Assembly: GCA_947579605.1 (NCBI GenBank)
Contig: OX388314.1
Span: forward strand, 11,157,982-11,221,981
Reading direction: 5' to 3'
DNA from: Athripsodes cinereus
Lineage: Eukaryota > Arthropoda > Insecta > Trichoptera > Leptoceridae
DNA length: 64,000 bases
Shown: one piece after another, positions 13,093 through 25,162 of the stretch
Numbering within the stretch: the first letter of the stretch is position 1
Layout: every line of letters begins with the position of its first letter
Translations under genes and position numbers: made by a program
The notes under the pieces: model-generated
What the model saw: only the letters and a program-made list of their open reading frames with translations
The model's database searches: none
Told to the model about the DNA's origin: nothing

Positions 13093-13315
13093 ATTATATA
13101 CACAGAACTTTAAATCTTACAATACTTATTTACGTAAATTAAAACATATAGATTCACATCCCATTATCCAATAAAATGAATTATTGTGAATGACTTCGTA
13201 AATAAAAACCGCATGATTTAGATAGATCAAAGCATTTAAAAATGGACTGAGATGAAAGGAGTCCACGAGCTTTTATGGTACTATTAAGGATAGAGATCAT
13301 TACTACTAATTCTAT

Positions 13316-13440
13316 TACACCATCACGGCATATCCTATGTGGGGTGGCTAACAGACCAGTTGCATGCAACAAACATCTAGGCCGTCCTCTCTGCGCCAAC
13401 GAAAAAAAATAAGACATTCAGGATGGGCAGTAAACATCAT
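13316..13440 (-). repeat. Repeat A copy (3' half)
   Basis: The forward strand reads ACACCATCACGGCATATCC, GGGGTGGCTAACAGACCAG and TTGCATGCAAC, then GTCCTCTCTGCGCCAACG and AAGACATTCAGGATGGGC. This is the reverse complement of the 3' half of Repeat A. It is diverged by a few substitutions and has no tail. Confidence 0.75.
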
Positions 13441-13622
13441 CTCCGAATTTAATTATATCAACTATTTTTGTTTGGTCGAACATAGATAATTTATTTGTAG
13501 CGTTGATCTGTGTAAAATAGTTAGATACTAATCAATATACAGTAAGGAATACATAAATAAATAATTATTACCTATCAATATCAAAACATCCATGACGATA
13601 AATGAAAAATAAAATTCTATAT

Positions 13623-13860
13623 CGTGGAGCGCCTGGCAAAGAATTGGTCTACCACTCTTTACCGTAACTATTCGAGTGTCCTGTAAGAGGCAGGTGTTCG
13701 AAAAAATAAAGACATTTTACATCTTAATTTCCACTCATCCTCAGTGCCTTAATTTTTTTTTGTGAGCACAGAGATGACAGCTTGAATATTTTTTATATGC
13801 AACTGTACTTCTGGCTACCCCACTTGTGAGATATGCCGTGATGGTATCGTAGTAGTAGCA
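13623..13860 (+). repeat. Repeat A, near-complete copy
   Basis: The copy begins GTGGAGCGCCTGGCAAAG and passes TATTCGAGTGTCCTGTAAG and GGCAGGTGTTCGAAAAAAT. It ends CCCCACTTGTGAGATATGCC, GTGATGGTATCGTAGTAGTA. It gives the best start of the family. Several internal positions differ from the 11-kb copy, so the two are not recent duplicates of each other. Confidence 0.8.
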
Positions 13861-15314
13861 CCTACTAGTAGTAGCTTCTATTATCTCAATAATATCTGCT
13901 TAAAATTATAGTGTAAGACCTTACAAAACGTAATATACCTATAATGTAGATGAAAGTATTTTCACAGTAAATCTAAAGACTCGGTAGTCATACAATGTAA
14001 GCCCAGTGAATAAGTGAATATTATACATGACATTATGCAGTGTTTACAATGTCATCTGAGTACATGCGATCTTAATATAACTGTACATTATAGGCAAATA
14101 TATTTTTCTTTAGTAACAAGAAATCGTAAATACATAAATTATCATTACGATTATAAAACGGGAAAACTATATTAGCAATAAAAAAGCAAAACACAAAACT
14201 TATAACAAATTTATTTGTGACCGCTATAAATAATACCGGAGGAGTCGCGCACTGAACAAGATTGAATTAATAGATATCGTGGTATACATTAAAGGTAATT
14301 TATGGGATAATTGAATGTATTGGAGGAATCGACATTCAGCCGCAGACTATATTTATAATGAATAATGATTGAGACACTAAGTCGTTTTTTTATCAACACA
14401 AAATATCAATCAATACATGCCAATTTTTTGTATTTCTTATTTTGCACAATTTTAGTGGGTAAATTAGAAGACACATACACTTCCTCTATCCTTTTCATAG
14501 CAGGTGAAAAACGAGTTATGAAACGATTTTTTTTTAATAATAATAATAATTGTTTATTGAGATAATAATAATAGTTTATTAAACACAAATATCATTTACA
14601 ATAATTGAACAATAAAATAATACATTTTTTTCCCTAATACAATTACTCCCCACAATTGAGCGTAGCTCGTGCTTTGGGGAGAGATTTGCTCCCATTCAAC
14701 AGTAATAAATGTTATAAACTCGCATAAACTCACAAACTCGCCAGATACATTTGCACTTGGAGTGCGCAAATAATATACAAAGAAAAGTTTATAAATGAAA
14801 ATATTCCAAAAACATGACGTCAGGTAAGAACCATCTTAGATTGAAGAGAATTTTCATATAATTCTATTTGTTCTTCAAAAAAATCTCAAATCTCACCAAA
14901 TATTTGATGTGATTAATTAAAGTATTACCTAACGCGCGTAACTGCCAAACATAATGTATTTTACCTGATTTATTGTATCGGTTAAGTTCTTACTACATTA
15001 ATATTAAATATTCTAATTTTATAAAGTTCATTACAAGAGAAGCGCCACACACGGAGTGAAATTACAATATTTTAGCATATAGTTAACCGTGAGAAAATTC
15101 TATAGTCTTTACTAGTGCCGATTAATTCTTCCCAGAGTTCTGATTTTACAAATTTATAAAAATATATATTGAATTCAAGTAATAAAGTAAATTACGGGCA
15201 GATATAAAATATACTTAGTTTAATTATATCCAGATTTATAATTTACTTAATTATTAAATTCTATTTGCTTTGTGTTATATTAATAGTATTTATAAATATT
15301 ATTCTTGATTGCAG

Positions 15315-15391
15315 GCCTTAGCTGTAAAAGTAGTCACAACAATGGAGAAGAAACATCCGATGTTGTGTACGAAGGCAAAGATATAGAATGA
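15315..15391 (+). other. Possible terminal coding exon
   Basis: A plausible acceptor (TTCTTGATTGCAG, ending 15314) is followed by 77 bases. Read in the phase that completes a split codon, they encode LSCKSSHNNGEE, then TSDVVYEGKDIE and TGA. The codons are purine-first and the residues charged, unlike the surrounding A+T-rich noise. No partner exon, polyadenylation signal or known family is visible. A second frame over the same bases is also open for 23 codons. This is a candidate only. Confidence 0.2.
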
Positions 15392-18300
15392 AGGGAGAAC
15401 GGTTATTACAATAATATGAAGAGATTGCTAAGTGAATAATATTGTGATGGTACGAATAGTTTTGCAGTCCAGTACAGTACAGAACTCAGTACAAAGGTAT
15501 GTACATATTATAGTGAGGACCAGGAAAGCATTATTATTTGTAAGATCACCTGTCAAGTGGGAAAGTTATGGAGAACACGAAGTAATAATCTCCATATTTA
15601 TTACGTTACTCTTCTTCTACTACCACTGAAAAGTATTATTTATAGAGAGAGTAGTATCCCATACCTACACCAATTCACAGTCACTACAATACATTTATAC
15701 TAAGCACTTAGGTACTACTTGCTATTGCATACATTGTATTGCAACTTATAACACAAACTAGATATAGAATAATATTTATAAGTACCTACTCAGTAAGCTA
15801 TGGCGACAATATGTTTATTGAATGGTTTTATTCATTCATCGTCGAGAATATGAGCTTCCCCCACTCGGAAAGATTCTCAAAAAACTGAATTACTACCTAT
15901 TGAGTACTCTGGTTTCGTTGACGTATGAACTGTGTATGGTGATTGAGTCATTTAAGCAGTTGAGAACTTCGTGAGCGCACAAATGACGAGCTTTGTTGTC
16001 AATTAACTAGGGAACACAAAAAAATCTTCACAATTGAAGTAATCCCAATAGTTAAAAAATAATAAAATTTGATTTCCCGGTATAACTCCACAAATTTCAA
16101 ACGTCGCGCAAAAGAAGCAACACCTTGTAAGTATGCAATACATTCACTGTATAAATTCAAACAATCATATAAGGATAATATTACAGTTAATAAATAATTG
16201 AAAATGTCTGTTATTTGACAGAGTGATTATTATTTAAATAACACGTAAATGACGCGGCATTTCGACCACGTCAAAAAAATAATAATGGAAAAGTCATTGA
16301 ATTCACATTCAAATTCAATATATTTCATAGTATTACAATCGTGATATGCAAATATAAAAATATATTTTCAAATTTCATTTGCTTGATTGGGCGCTGCAAG
16401 GAAATGAATTGCAATATCACTAAACTGCACTTAAACATTTTTTATAGATAAAATTAATTTAATAAGTTATATCAATACGTCGATTTGGTGCTTGTTATAC
16501 TGATCCGATTGTCACAGCTTATTTGATGTAAAATTAATCCAATTTTTATTGGAAAACACAACTCTTACAAGTTTATTGATACCTAAGTATTGATCATACG
16601 ACTTTGTACTTATACCTATTATTATTTATGTCGGATAGTCCAAAGATTGAAAGACGTATAGCCTTTTGGCCTTTTACGCAGTACCTATGAAGACATTATG
16701 AATAACATATCGATTAGTTACAAATACAATAAAGACATAAAAATAAACTAATGACAGTAATAATAATTTATAAATGCTTTTCCATATTTTCCCTTCTAAC
16801 TTGTCGGGTTTTATTTTTTCCTTCAAAGTGAACAGTAGTGAGAATAGCAAAACACATTATTGATGTAATTGTATTAACACACAGAGATATATAATTTTCT
16901 TATGCACACGTAAATCAGGAAAACCTAAGGTAATTTGTTTTTGTAATATAGTAATAGAAAGTGCATGTACTTGTGGATAATAATTTATTTATTTTAATTT
17001 TATTCTTCTTGTACATCATCATACACATAACAAAATCAACAAAGCAGTTTACAGAAAAAAGAATGTGATGATATGCAGTGGCGAGATTATAACTTTATAG
17101 TTATTTTTTTCATCTAACCATCTAACAGCCATTTACAATTTCTGTACAAACATAAAGAAAGTGTTGTAAGTCATTTAATTACTTTGACACTCTATACAAT
17201 AACAATTAGTATACCTATATAAATTAAAATGAGAAGTGTATTATTAACTTAGGTGAATATCTACATAGTAATTATTTTATTACAGCAGACGCAGACTGTC
17301 TGATATTCGAATTGCAAATGATTTTTTTTCCAAAATTAATGAGATACACAATTCAATGTGCACTTAAAAAAATGCGTATTATTTACTTGCTAACACACTT
17401 GTAAAAGCAAAATGCGACAAATATAAAATTTACACTTATCCAGTGAATAATGTCACATGAAATAAAGTTAAACGGTTATATTATATACCACACTTGCATA
17501 TTAATGTATAAATATGTCAAGCTCACAACGTATTTGCATAAAACAATTATTTATTGCATTAAATATTTGCTATGTAGTAAAATATGTAGGTAGGTACTAC
17601 AATATTATTTAAAAAATCATAAAATAATTTCAATTTTAATGAACCATGCTTATTCCTATGCGAGAAAATAATGGACAATAAATGGAAACTATATTTTATT
17701 TATTACAATGTATCATAGAGATTATATATTATATTATATGTAGGAAGGTATTATGTAAATTTAAAATGCCGTATTATTAATTACATTGTTTCAAGCTGCG
17801 AGTGGACCTATGAATCAATAATAATGTTGTTTTTATATAATACAATACGATAATAGAACACAACGCATTGACAACGCTGTCTCTTCTTTGATAATAACAC
17901 ATGACTGGATGGTAATAAAAATGTTAAGTTACAACCATTTATCATAGATACAGATTACATATACAAATAATGTAGAAACTTCTGGTAAAACAAATTATAC
18001 CGATAGAGAATAATATCTTACCGCTCGTAAGTGTGCCTCTAATCTATGGTTTTAAATTTCTATTACAAGTCTTGTTAGAATGCAAATGAATTATGATTTC
18101 TGAATATTTGGGTAATATATTCTAACTTGTCACATTGTGAATATAATATAAAATTATAAACCAATTTGTTTACAAAACCTTTCACTATGTATTAAAAAAC
18201 TATTATTTACCTACATTTGAAATATTCTTGCTTAACCATGACTTCAGAGTATAAGTGTAGAAAATGAAAATGTTCGCCCAGAAATTTTCATTGTAACAGA

Positions 18301-19204
18301 ACGGCCTATAGAAAAATAGTTCCAAAGAAATAAAAGCAGGATTAATACGACGTATGAACGGGTTATCGAAATTTTCTAATCAAGATAAATAATATCCATC
18401 TTATCTGTGTATAAAAATATTTCGATACAATCAGACAGCATACGAAATCATATCGAACGATCGCTCGATTCTCCATAATACAATAAGCAAACTCATGTCG
18501 TATAAGTGCACATAATAATAATATGTAGACATTGTTCTTCGAATCGTTATGAAGCAGATTGGACTTGAACCTTCTTCTCATATTAAGCACATTGTACTCG
18601 GATGATGGTCCACATTTAAAGACGTCATTGTCTTCTAAAGAATTAAAGCCGACCGATCGAACGTAAGTATTTATAAAAAATATGCTTGTTTTGCATCTAT
18701 ACAAATAATAAAGGCTACATTGTGATCATAATCGATTATCAAATGAGACACAATCGATCGATTCGTAAGTAGAAAAGTATGTTGAATATGCATCTAGTTA
18801 ATACTGCGATTCATTATTTTCGGGATTTTGTGATGATAAAGCACGAAGTACACTTTTTATTAATAAATAGCTCGATCATAATGCAATCAATTTATAACTC
18901 TTTGTATTTCAAACGTAACACTGAAATAAACATAACATAATATCTATACATTATTAAAGAAACCGATTGTTATCCGAAACATTATCTAAGAATAGGATTT
19001 TATCGGTATTTTTTTTGTAAAACTCCATAAAAAAAAAAACAAAAAATCTTATAAAACTAATCCAGGCTTTGAGATATGATGTCATTTTTGACTACCGGTT
19101 TAGTTTGTTACTAGTAATACTCAAAATCATATTTTTATTTCTAATCAATAATTATGTAAGTACTTAGTAGTCATAATTTAAAGGGAGGTGTTATGATTCT
19201 TAAA

Positions 19205-19265
19205 TGGGCCCTTGCGGTGGTTTTTCCACAAAACGGCGCAACATAAATAGTTATTATTATTATAA
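19205..19265 (+). repeat. Short interspersed repeat with (ATT)n tail
   Basis: The text GGGCCCTTGCGGTGG, then TTTTTCCACAAAACGGCGC and a TTATTATTATT run, recurs at 55004-55083 as GCGCCCTTGAGGTGG, CTGTCCACAAAACGGCGC and (ATT)n, on the same strand. The shared order and the microsatellite tail suggest the 3' end of a retroposon. The full element is not evident. Confidence 0.5.
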
Positions 19266-21477
19266 AGAACGCATAATTCGGTTTGCTGTTCGGTTTGTTT
19301 TACCGCTTCACTTAACAATTGTTTTACATTTTGTGTGTATAAGCAAGAAAGGTTAATTTATTTGTTTGTTCAGAATATTTACTATTATTTTCTATTGTTT
19401 AACTGGATTTGGACACAATGCGTAGATGACAAAACAAAGAAAAATAATTATTGTTTCTATGGTTTACATTAATTTTTTTCGATTGGTGAACTTTGTTTCG
19501 TGACACTGAGAATGGCAGACTTGGTGAACGTTGTCTATGGATACTGAAAGTGATCACTTAAGCCGTCTGAAGCCAATTCGTTAGCCTTGGGACGCCTTTC
19601 TCACTTCTTACGATTAAATTTTGCACAATGTTACATTGTGTAAACATGATTATCCAATCAAGATAAATGATTTATTCGTTAATTTGGCTGGTTCAACAAT
19701 GATAATTTCATATCGGCAGCTCTATATTACTTTTTAAGTATATATTTTTTGTATTTTATGTTTACCTATTTGTTTGTGTGATATCTTAATTATTTACGCA
19801 GACTTAGATAATTTGTTTAATTTCATATTGTCCCAGAATCACGATTAAACGTATGCAACGCGAAATTAATCCGCTCTTTAAGAGCACTTGTCGGCTACCC
19901 TATTAAATGCAATACATACCTAACTATTACACACAAGTACTTCACTAATCACAAAAAATATATTTTTAAAAGTACCACATAAGTGCGAAAACCATACAAT
20001 AAAATAGAAGTATATATCTACGTACGTAGATACATACGAGCTTATACTTGTACGTTTCACAATAATCTATTGGTAAAAAATAGAGGTATAATCTACAAGC
20101 ATTTATTGTTAATAATAATAACAATATCGACAGATAAGAATCTATAACCATAATCGACACGTTTATCCACTTGTGTTGTTCATTCTATATTATTTGATAG
20201 ACGAGTTAACGAATAATTGGGATGAATAGTTATACTGTGGATATTGGATAAAATCATTGATGTATGAATTGTAAGGATGCCCTACCACGATAATAAATTG
20301 AAGGCTAAACATATCAAAACAGAATAATATAAATTATTCAGAGGTGACACATCGTATTTATAAAACCTTCCCAAAATTGAATATTTGCTGTATATTTATA
20401 GGAATGAATAATAATTGAAAGGGTAAGTTTCATAAAATAATTACAAATAATCAATGGCTGGCGGTTCATGACAGCTCCAAAATAATAGAAAATCTGGACA
20501 TTTCCGTTACCATCAAGTCAAGTGAAGTCCATGTATAAAATGTAGTATGTACCTATTTTATAGGTGGGTGCCTAGTAACTATAGTGTCTGTTTATCCCGT
20601 GTGATATAACATCGAGGGCAGATAATGGTTTGTTGCACTAAATTATTAGTATTATCATCGTAACATACCACAGAACCAATAATTTACTCCACAGAACTCG
20701 TTACTGCAGTGACGTCGCCTAATGATTTTTCTAGAGAAGATAACACTTCTGGAATAAATCCATAATAAAGTGCAAAGGTGATATGTAATGCAAAAATAAA
20801 TTTAAGCTTTATTCGTTCAACGATGATATGAATAATTGATTGATAATGGAGAAAGTGAAATAAGATGTCATACAATTTCAATATTGGTTTTATTATTATA
20901 TGAAAAAATTAACAACGAAGAAAAAGGATGACGAAGAGAATGTATATACTGAAAGAGGGGATGTGAGGAAACGTAGACGTCTGAGAACTGCGTTGCTGGA
21001 GCATGTAAAACTCTAGGATGACCGCGTGTTGAGTAAAAGAAATCGCATAAATGTGAAAGAAACGAAAACGTATGAAAAGATAGGCTGATTTGACGTTCCG
21101 TATTCTCTGCTTACACCACTCAGTAAGTTGATTTGGTTTGGAGTGCGGTCATTCGTAAGAAGAACTTGTTATTCGATGAGGACAATTTTTTATTGTTTGC
21201 AAGTGCGGATAAATAGAAGTCTTTTACTCCTAAGACATTAGGGTGTTTGGAGGGTCCTTTCGATACACCACTCGGTATTACAGGGTGAGGGTATAGACTA
21301 TAGATAGATAAATAGAAAAATTGTTCCGTCCCTGGTAAGGTAACACTTTTAACAATTTTAACACCTGGCTGGGAGAGTAATTCGTGTGAGACGCAGCTCA
21401 TTATACTTTAAGAACAATCACACTCTGCTTTCGAAACCTTATAAAGTATAAGTACCGTCTCTCCACATTCACATCCA

Positions 21478-21530
21478 TACCATCATGATATCTCTCACAG
21501 GTTGGATAGCCACAAACTAACCGCATATAT
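21478..21530 (-). repeat. Repeat A 3' end remnant
   Basis: ATACCATCATGATATCTCTC followed by GGTTGGATAGCCACAAAC corresponds to the reversed 3' end of Repeat A, with several substitutions. It lies just left of a SINE. Confidence 0.35.
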
Positions 21531-21565
21531 AGAACATAAAAATTGTCTTACTAAAAAACTTACGG

Positions 21566-21742
21566 TTTTTTTTTAAATGATATATCTGGGTTATGTTATA
21601 AACCCAAATACAACCTAATACACCTTTCACAGTAAGCTACTAAAAGCTTGTGTCGTGAAAGGGGAGTTTGCCGGCACCTGGTATCGAACCACGGGCCCCT
21701 TGTTCACGAGGCCGAGACTCTACCTCCAGGCTACCGACGAAC
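21566..21742 (-). mobile_element. tRNA-derived SINE, full length (family SINE-1)
   Basis: On the minus strand the element starts AGTTCGTCGGTAGCCTGGAG (A-box-like GGTAGCCTGGAG, 21724-21735). It carries the B box GGTTCGATACC at 21680-21690, then a body with GTGAAAGGTGTAT and TGGGTTTATAAC, and ends in an A-rich tail (T run at about 21566-21574 on the plus strand). The two boxes are in tRNA-like order and spacing, so transcription by RNA polymerase III is expected for an active source copy. Other copies lie at 41056-41238, 54520-54630 and 59748-59930. Confidence 0.85.
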
Positions 21743-22408
21743 TCTTATTATTATTCACACTTTTTTCAACGGTCTACATTATTAATAACTGTTAAATAAT
21801 AATGAACTTCATTGCACAATAGAGAACATAAGCAATTCGAATTATAAAATAATGTCTTTTTAAAAATAAAGCACTATGCTTTAAATTCTTCCCACTATGC
21901 GAAATGAAGTAAAATGATAAAGATAAATGGAGCATGAAATCCACTTCACATATCGCATATCCTTAAAATAATGAAGAGCAATTATTTCACGAGATGTGCG
22001 ATAAAACATTAACTGCAGCGGAACATAAAAAAATGCCTTGAATTAAAACGGAGAAGACAGTAAGGCTTTATGTTATGCGAAGCCATAAATTAAAAGTAAA
22101 TGTTTTGAGAAGTCTGAACGCGAAGAGATTATTCGTTTGGACAATAAATCAAAGAAATTAATTGCACGCCCGTATGAGAATCATGTGAGCACACTCTAAG
22201 TAGGTACTGGGATGCTTTGCGCTGAGCTGTATTTAATAATATTATTAGCAGATAGCGAAACGCACTTACAAAATAATTGTAAAACAAAAGAGTAATTTAC
22301 TTTTGAAAATTCACAAAACCTAGAACAATAAAAAATATTTATCATTTATTTTTCAAAACTCTATGTATAATTCATTCCAAATCAAAATTAAGAAACGGGG
22401 ATGTGTAC

Positions 22409-22441
22409 AAATTAATAGAATATCACATATTCTATTAATTT
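22409..22441. repeat. Perfect 15-bp palindrome, 3-nt loop
   Basis: AATTAATAGAATAT is followed by CAC and the exact reverse complement. One further base pairs on each side, giving 15-bp arms. It is A+T-rich and short, so chance is possible. Confidence 0.7.
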
Positions 22442-23379
22442 TAAAGTCAACAAAAGCAAAGAAGACAAGCCATTGATAATTTTACCTAATGTTTTTTTTG
22501 AGTTTCAGAAAACAAAGGTAAAATATATAACAACTAAATTTGACATCAATGCTGTCCGTTATGGATATTTTTTAATTTTATTTAGTTAATGAACTAAAAA
22601 TATTTTTTATTAACTATTATCAAGCAGTTTTACAAAGTAAATATCACTAAAATTATTAATATTTTAACTTTGAAGGGGGACAAAAAATAATTTATAACAA
22701 TCAATATGCACAAAATAATCAACCTGATCCGTTTAAAAAAGGAAAAAATAAAATAAAGAAGAAAAATTTGCCATGTTATGTTTGAATAGTATCCGTAAGG
22801 AATTGTTTATTACAAATCCCACATGTGTTTATAGTTTTTTTTTTAAGTATGAGATAATACCATGACCTGATAATAAATAGCTTTAAACAATTATTATCAA
22901 AAAAATTTCAGGGTAATGAAATCAACTCGTGCGAAGTATTTTGTGTAATTAAGACTGAGATGATTGATATTTAAAACGGTCACATGAAAAACGACGAATG
23001 TTCATCATACTGACAAAAATAATCTACCTATTTAACTAATAACATTCTCTAATTAACATTCGTGATGGAAGAAATTCAAAACAACGTTTAATAAATAATT
23101 ATTTCAATAATGCTGCTATTAAATTTAATATCATGCATATTTATTCACAAGTATGATTGGTGTGAATAGAGAAACATATTTATATAACTCATATAACTCA
23201 TAAAATTGATAAATAAAAAGCTGATAAAGATTTTTCAATTAATTTTTTATTCCTAGAAAATTTACATACATTTTTTATATATATCAAATACATGCTTTCC
23301 TAAGCAACTCTAAAACGAATGGTCTCATAAATAATATTTTTTTACAAAGACTAACATACCTAATTTATCCATTTTTTGT

Positions 23380-23576
23380 TCCCTGTGAGGGCTGCCCCTG
23401 GCTCGCTCATCTGAGATCTCTATAAGGAGCCCATGATGAGTTTGATAAGAAGAAAGACTGATTAGACCATATATGTGATGTCCATAATAATTTATAATAT
23501 ATTGTGAAAATTGTCAAATGTACCTACCTATTGTAAGAAGGGAAATAAAAAGCTTTTCATTTCATTTCATAATATA
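23380..23576 (+). repeat. Retroelement 3' end with ATTTC tail
   Basis: A G+C-richer segment (GAGGGCTGCCCCTGGCTCGC) is followed by low-complexity sequence. The end is GGGAAATAAAAAGCTTTTC, then ATTTC units before A+T-rich flank. The AATAAA-type word next to a short tandem tail is the usual form of a non-LTR retrotransposon 3' end. No reverse-transcriptase frame remains. Confidence 0.35.
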
Positions 23577-24477
23577 ATTACAAGTTTTACATCATAACAT
23601 TTATTTGAAAGTCCTACTAGGTAGTAGGTACAATGAACGCGTATTGAGGTTTTGATATAAAACTTCTGAATCTGAATCTAAATCGATGTATTCTCTTTTT
23701 ACACAAATTTTGATTTACTTATTTATTTTATTCTCATCCGCATGTAACTTTTTTAATGGTCTACATATGAATTCAGAGAAAGAATAGTCGGTAACTTAAA
23801 TTAATGCATATTGTTTTAGTATCACGAGTCTGACTACAATAAATGCAACACATCTAAACTATGATATAATTAATATTACTCAAGGTTTCGAGCAAATAAA
23901 CTCTTAATCAAACCCTTGAATCAACATGTGAGCCTCCAATTAAAAACGTGTTATTTTTCCAAAGCGTCATCATCATGCACGTAAATTATGATGCACGACA
24001 GTGACTATGGCTACTCATATTTCGTGTGACATGATCATTCATCGCCAGAGGGAATGATCGCATAACGTGAACTATCGTCGGTCAACTGGATCCTTTGGTC
24101 GATAAAGAAGATTTCATATCAGCTCTACATGGTTACCATAATAACATTATTAATATATTGATCGTTAATAGGTAATATGGAAACATAATTTGACTAACAC
24201 AGATCTACCGTATCTTTAATTTATTAAATGATATTTACATCACGGCGATATCATACAAGTAATTTATTTCAGTTAATTCAAGAATTTATAACCATGAAGT
24301 TAAAAATATATTGTAAATTTATGAGGAACGAAAAAATACTCAATTCACTCAGCTCAATTATTATTATGTCAAAATTGATAGGCTCTTTCCGAATATATAT
24401 TGCTGAATTGTGATTTGCGTGATGAAAACTAAATATACGTAAACAAGATAGTAAAATGACAGAAAATTGAACGATTT

Positions 24478-24585
24478 TTAGTCAGCCAACCACAATAACC
24501 GCTCAGTGTACAGTTGAGATGAGGATCGGTCACGACCCTCGACTCGGAAGGCCGCGGGCCATGTGCCGTCGTGTCTTGACTTCCC
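24478..24585 (-). other. Possible exon in a G+C-rich patch
   Basis: On the minus strand a T-rich stretch ending TTATTATCTGCAG precedes 24585. The following G+C-rich 100 bases are open in two frames. One ends GDGR-free at TTGGCTGACTAA after SSSQLYTERLLWLAD. Another reads GSQDTTAHGPRPSE and DPHLNCTLSGYCGW. The composition differs sharply from the neighbourhood. It could be an exon, the exon of a non-coding RNA, or a conserved non-coding element. No family was recognised. Confidence 0.2.
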
Positions 24586-25028
24586 CTGCAGATAATAATA
24601 ACCGCAATAATAACAACAACACAGGCCCTCGCTCCCTGGCAGGTGATGAAAGTACCGTGTAATTGAATACCCCTGGATCAATCAAACACGACACTGAAAT
24701 AAATCAACTACCTATTTTGATACGTACCGGTAACTGTAACTACCACCCATACAGTACTGAGCATATAAAAGTAAACAGCTGTCTTACGTGATGCACATTT
24801 ACAAATGCTTTGTTTGGTCTTCATGACTAACCCGAAAAGGGTTGCAAGTTACAATTTCAATGTAATACTTACCTGACTTAAAACATTCAAACATTCGGTC
24901 TAATAAAATATTTCTGTGAGTTATAAGAGCATAGGTATATATGTAAAGATCCTTATTCAATAAGAGGTTTGAATACAATTTAGAAAATTTTACAGAGGCA
25001 TCAGAAAAGCTGGCGGACTATCTATAGT

Positions 25029-25162
25029 AATTTCTTCTTGACAACCCGACTTCTCGACAATCCGAATGAAAATTTCGCTACTCAGCCGAGAATCGACCCG
25101 GTATCTTAAGTATACAAGTCAGTTGCGAATTGCGATAGCTGCTGTACCACAGCTCCACAGAC
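25029..25162 (-). mobile_element. tRNA-derived SINE (family SINE-2)
   Basis: Read on the minus strand the order is GGAGCTGTGGTACAGCAGC (A-box region), a 40-nt spacer, then GGGTCGATTCTCGG (B-box region, 25086-25099). A body follows with GTAGCGAAATTTTCATTCGG and GACAATCC-like text. The two boxes in tRNA-like order identify a pol III-derived SINE distinct from SINE-1. It carries no clear poly(A) tail, so the 3' end may be truncated or of another type. Confidence 0.65.

Larger units (their letters stand above)
13861..21477. other. Non-coding A+T-rich block
   Basis: No gene is identified. The block contains a possible terminal exon (15315-15391), a small repeat at 19205-19265 shared with 55004-55083, and the word CTTAAGCCGTCTGAAGCCAA (about 19557) shared with 11917. 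Near 14535-14570 lie AATAATAATAATTGTTTATT runs that look like a retroelement tail. A 113-codon minus-strand frame (18363-18704) resembles no family I know. The segment 21160-21300 shares GCGGATAAATAGAAGTC with 28740-28760, marking another repeat. Confidence 0.5.

Noticed and set aside
11154..13860. CRISPR-like array of repeated units
   Set aside because: The units are about 240 bp, irregularly spaced, in both orientations and in a eukaryotic genome. They are dispersed Repeat A copies.
18363..18704. 113-codon minus-strand open frame
   Set aside because: It has no domain, no splice signals at sensible places and no supporting neighbours. It is rich in residues expected from A+T-rich noise.
25083..25162. 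Functional tRNA gene
   Set aside because: A and B boxes are present but there is no cloverleaf with paired acceptor and anticodon stems. It fits a tRNA-derived SINE.
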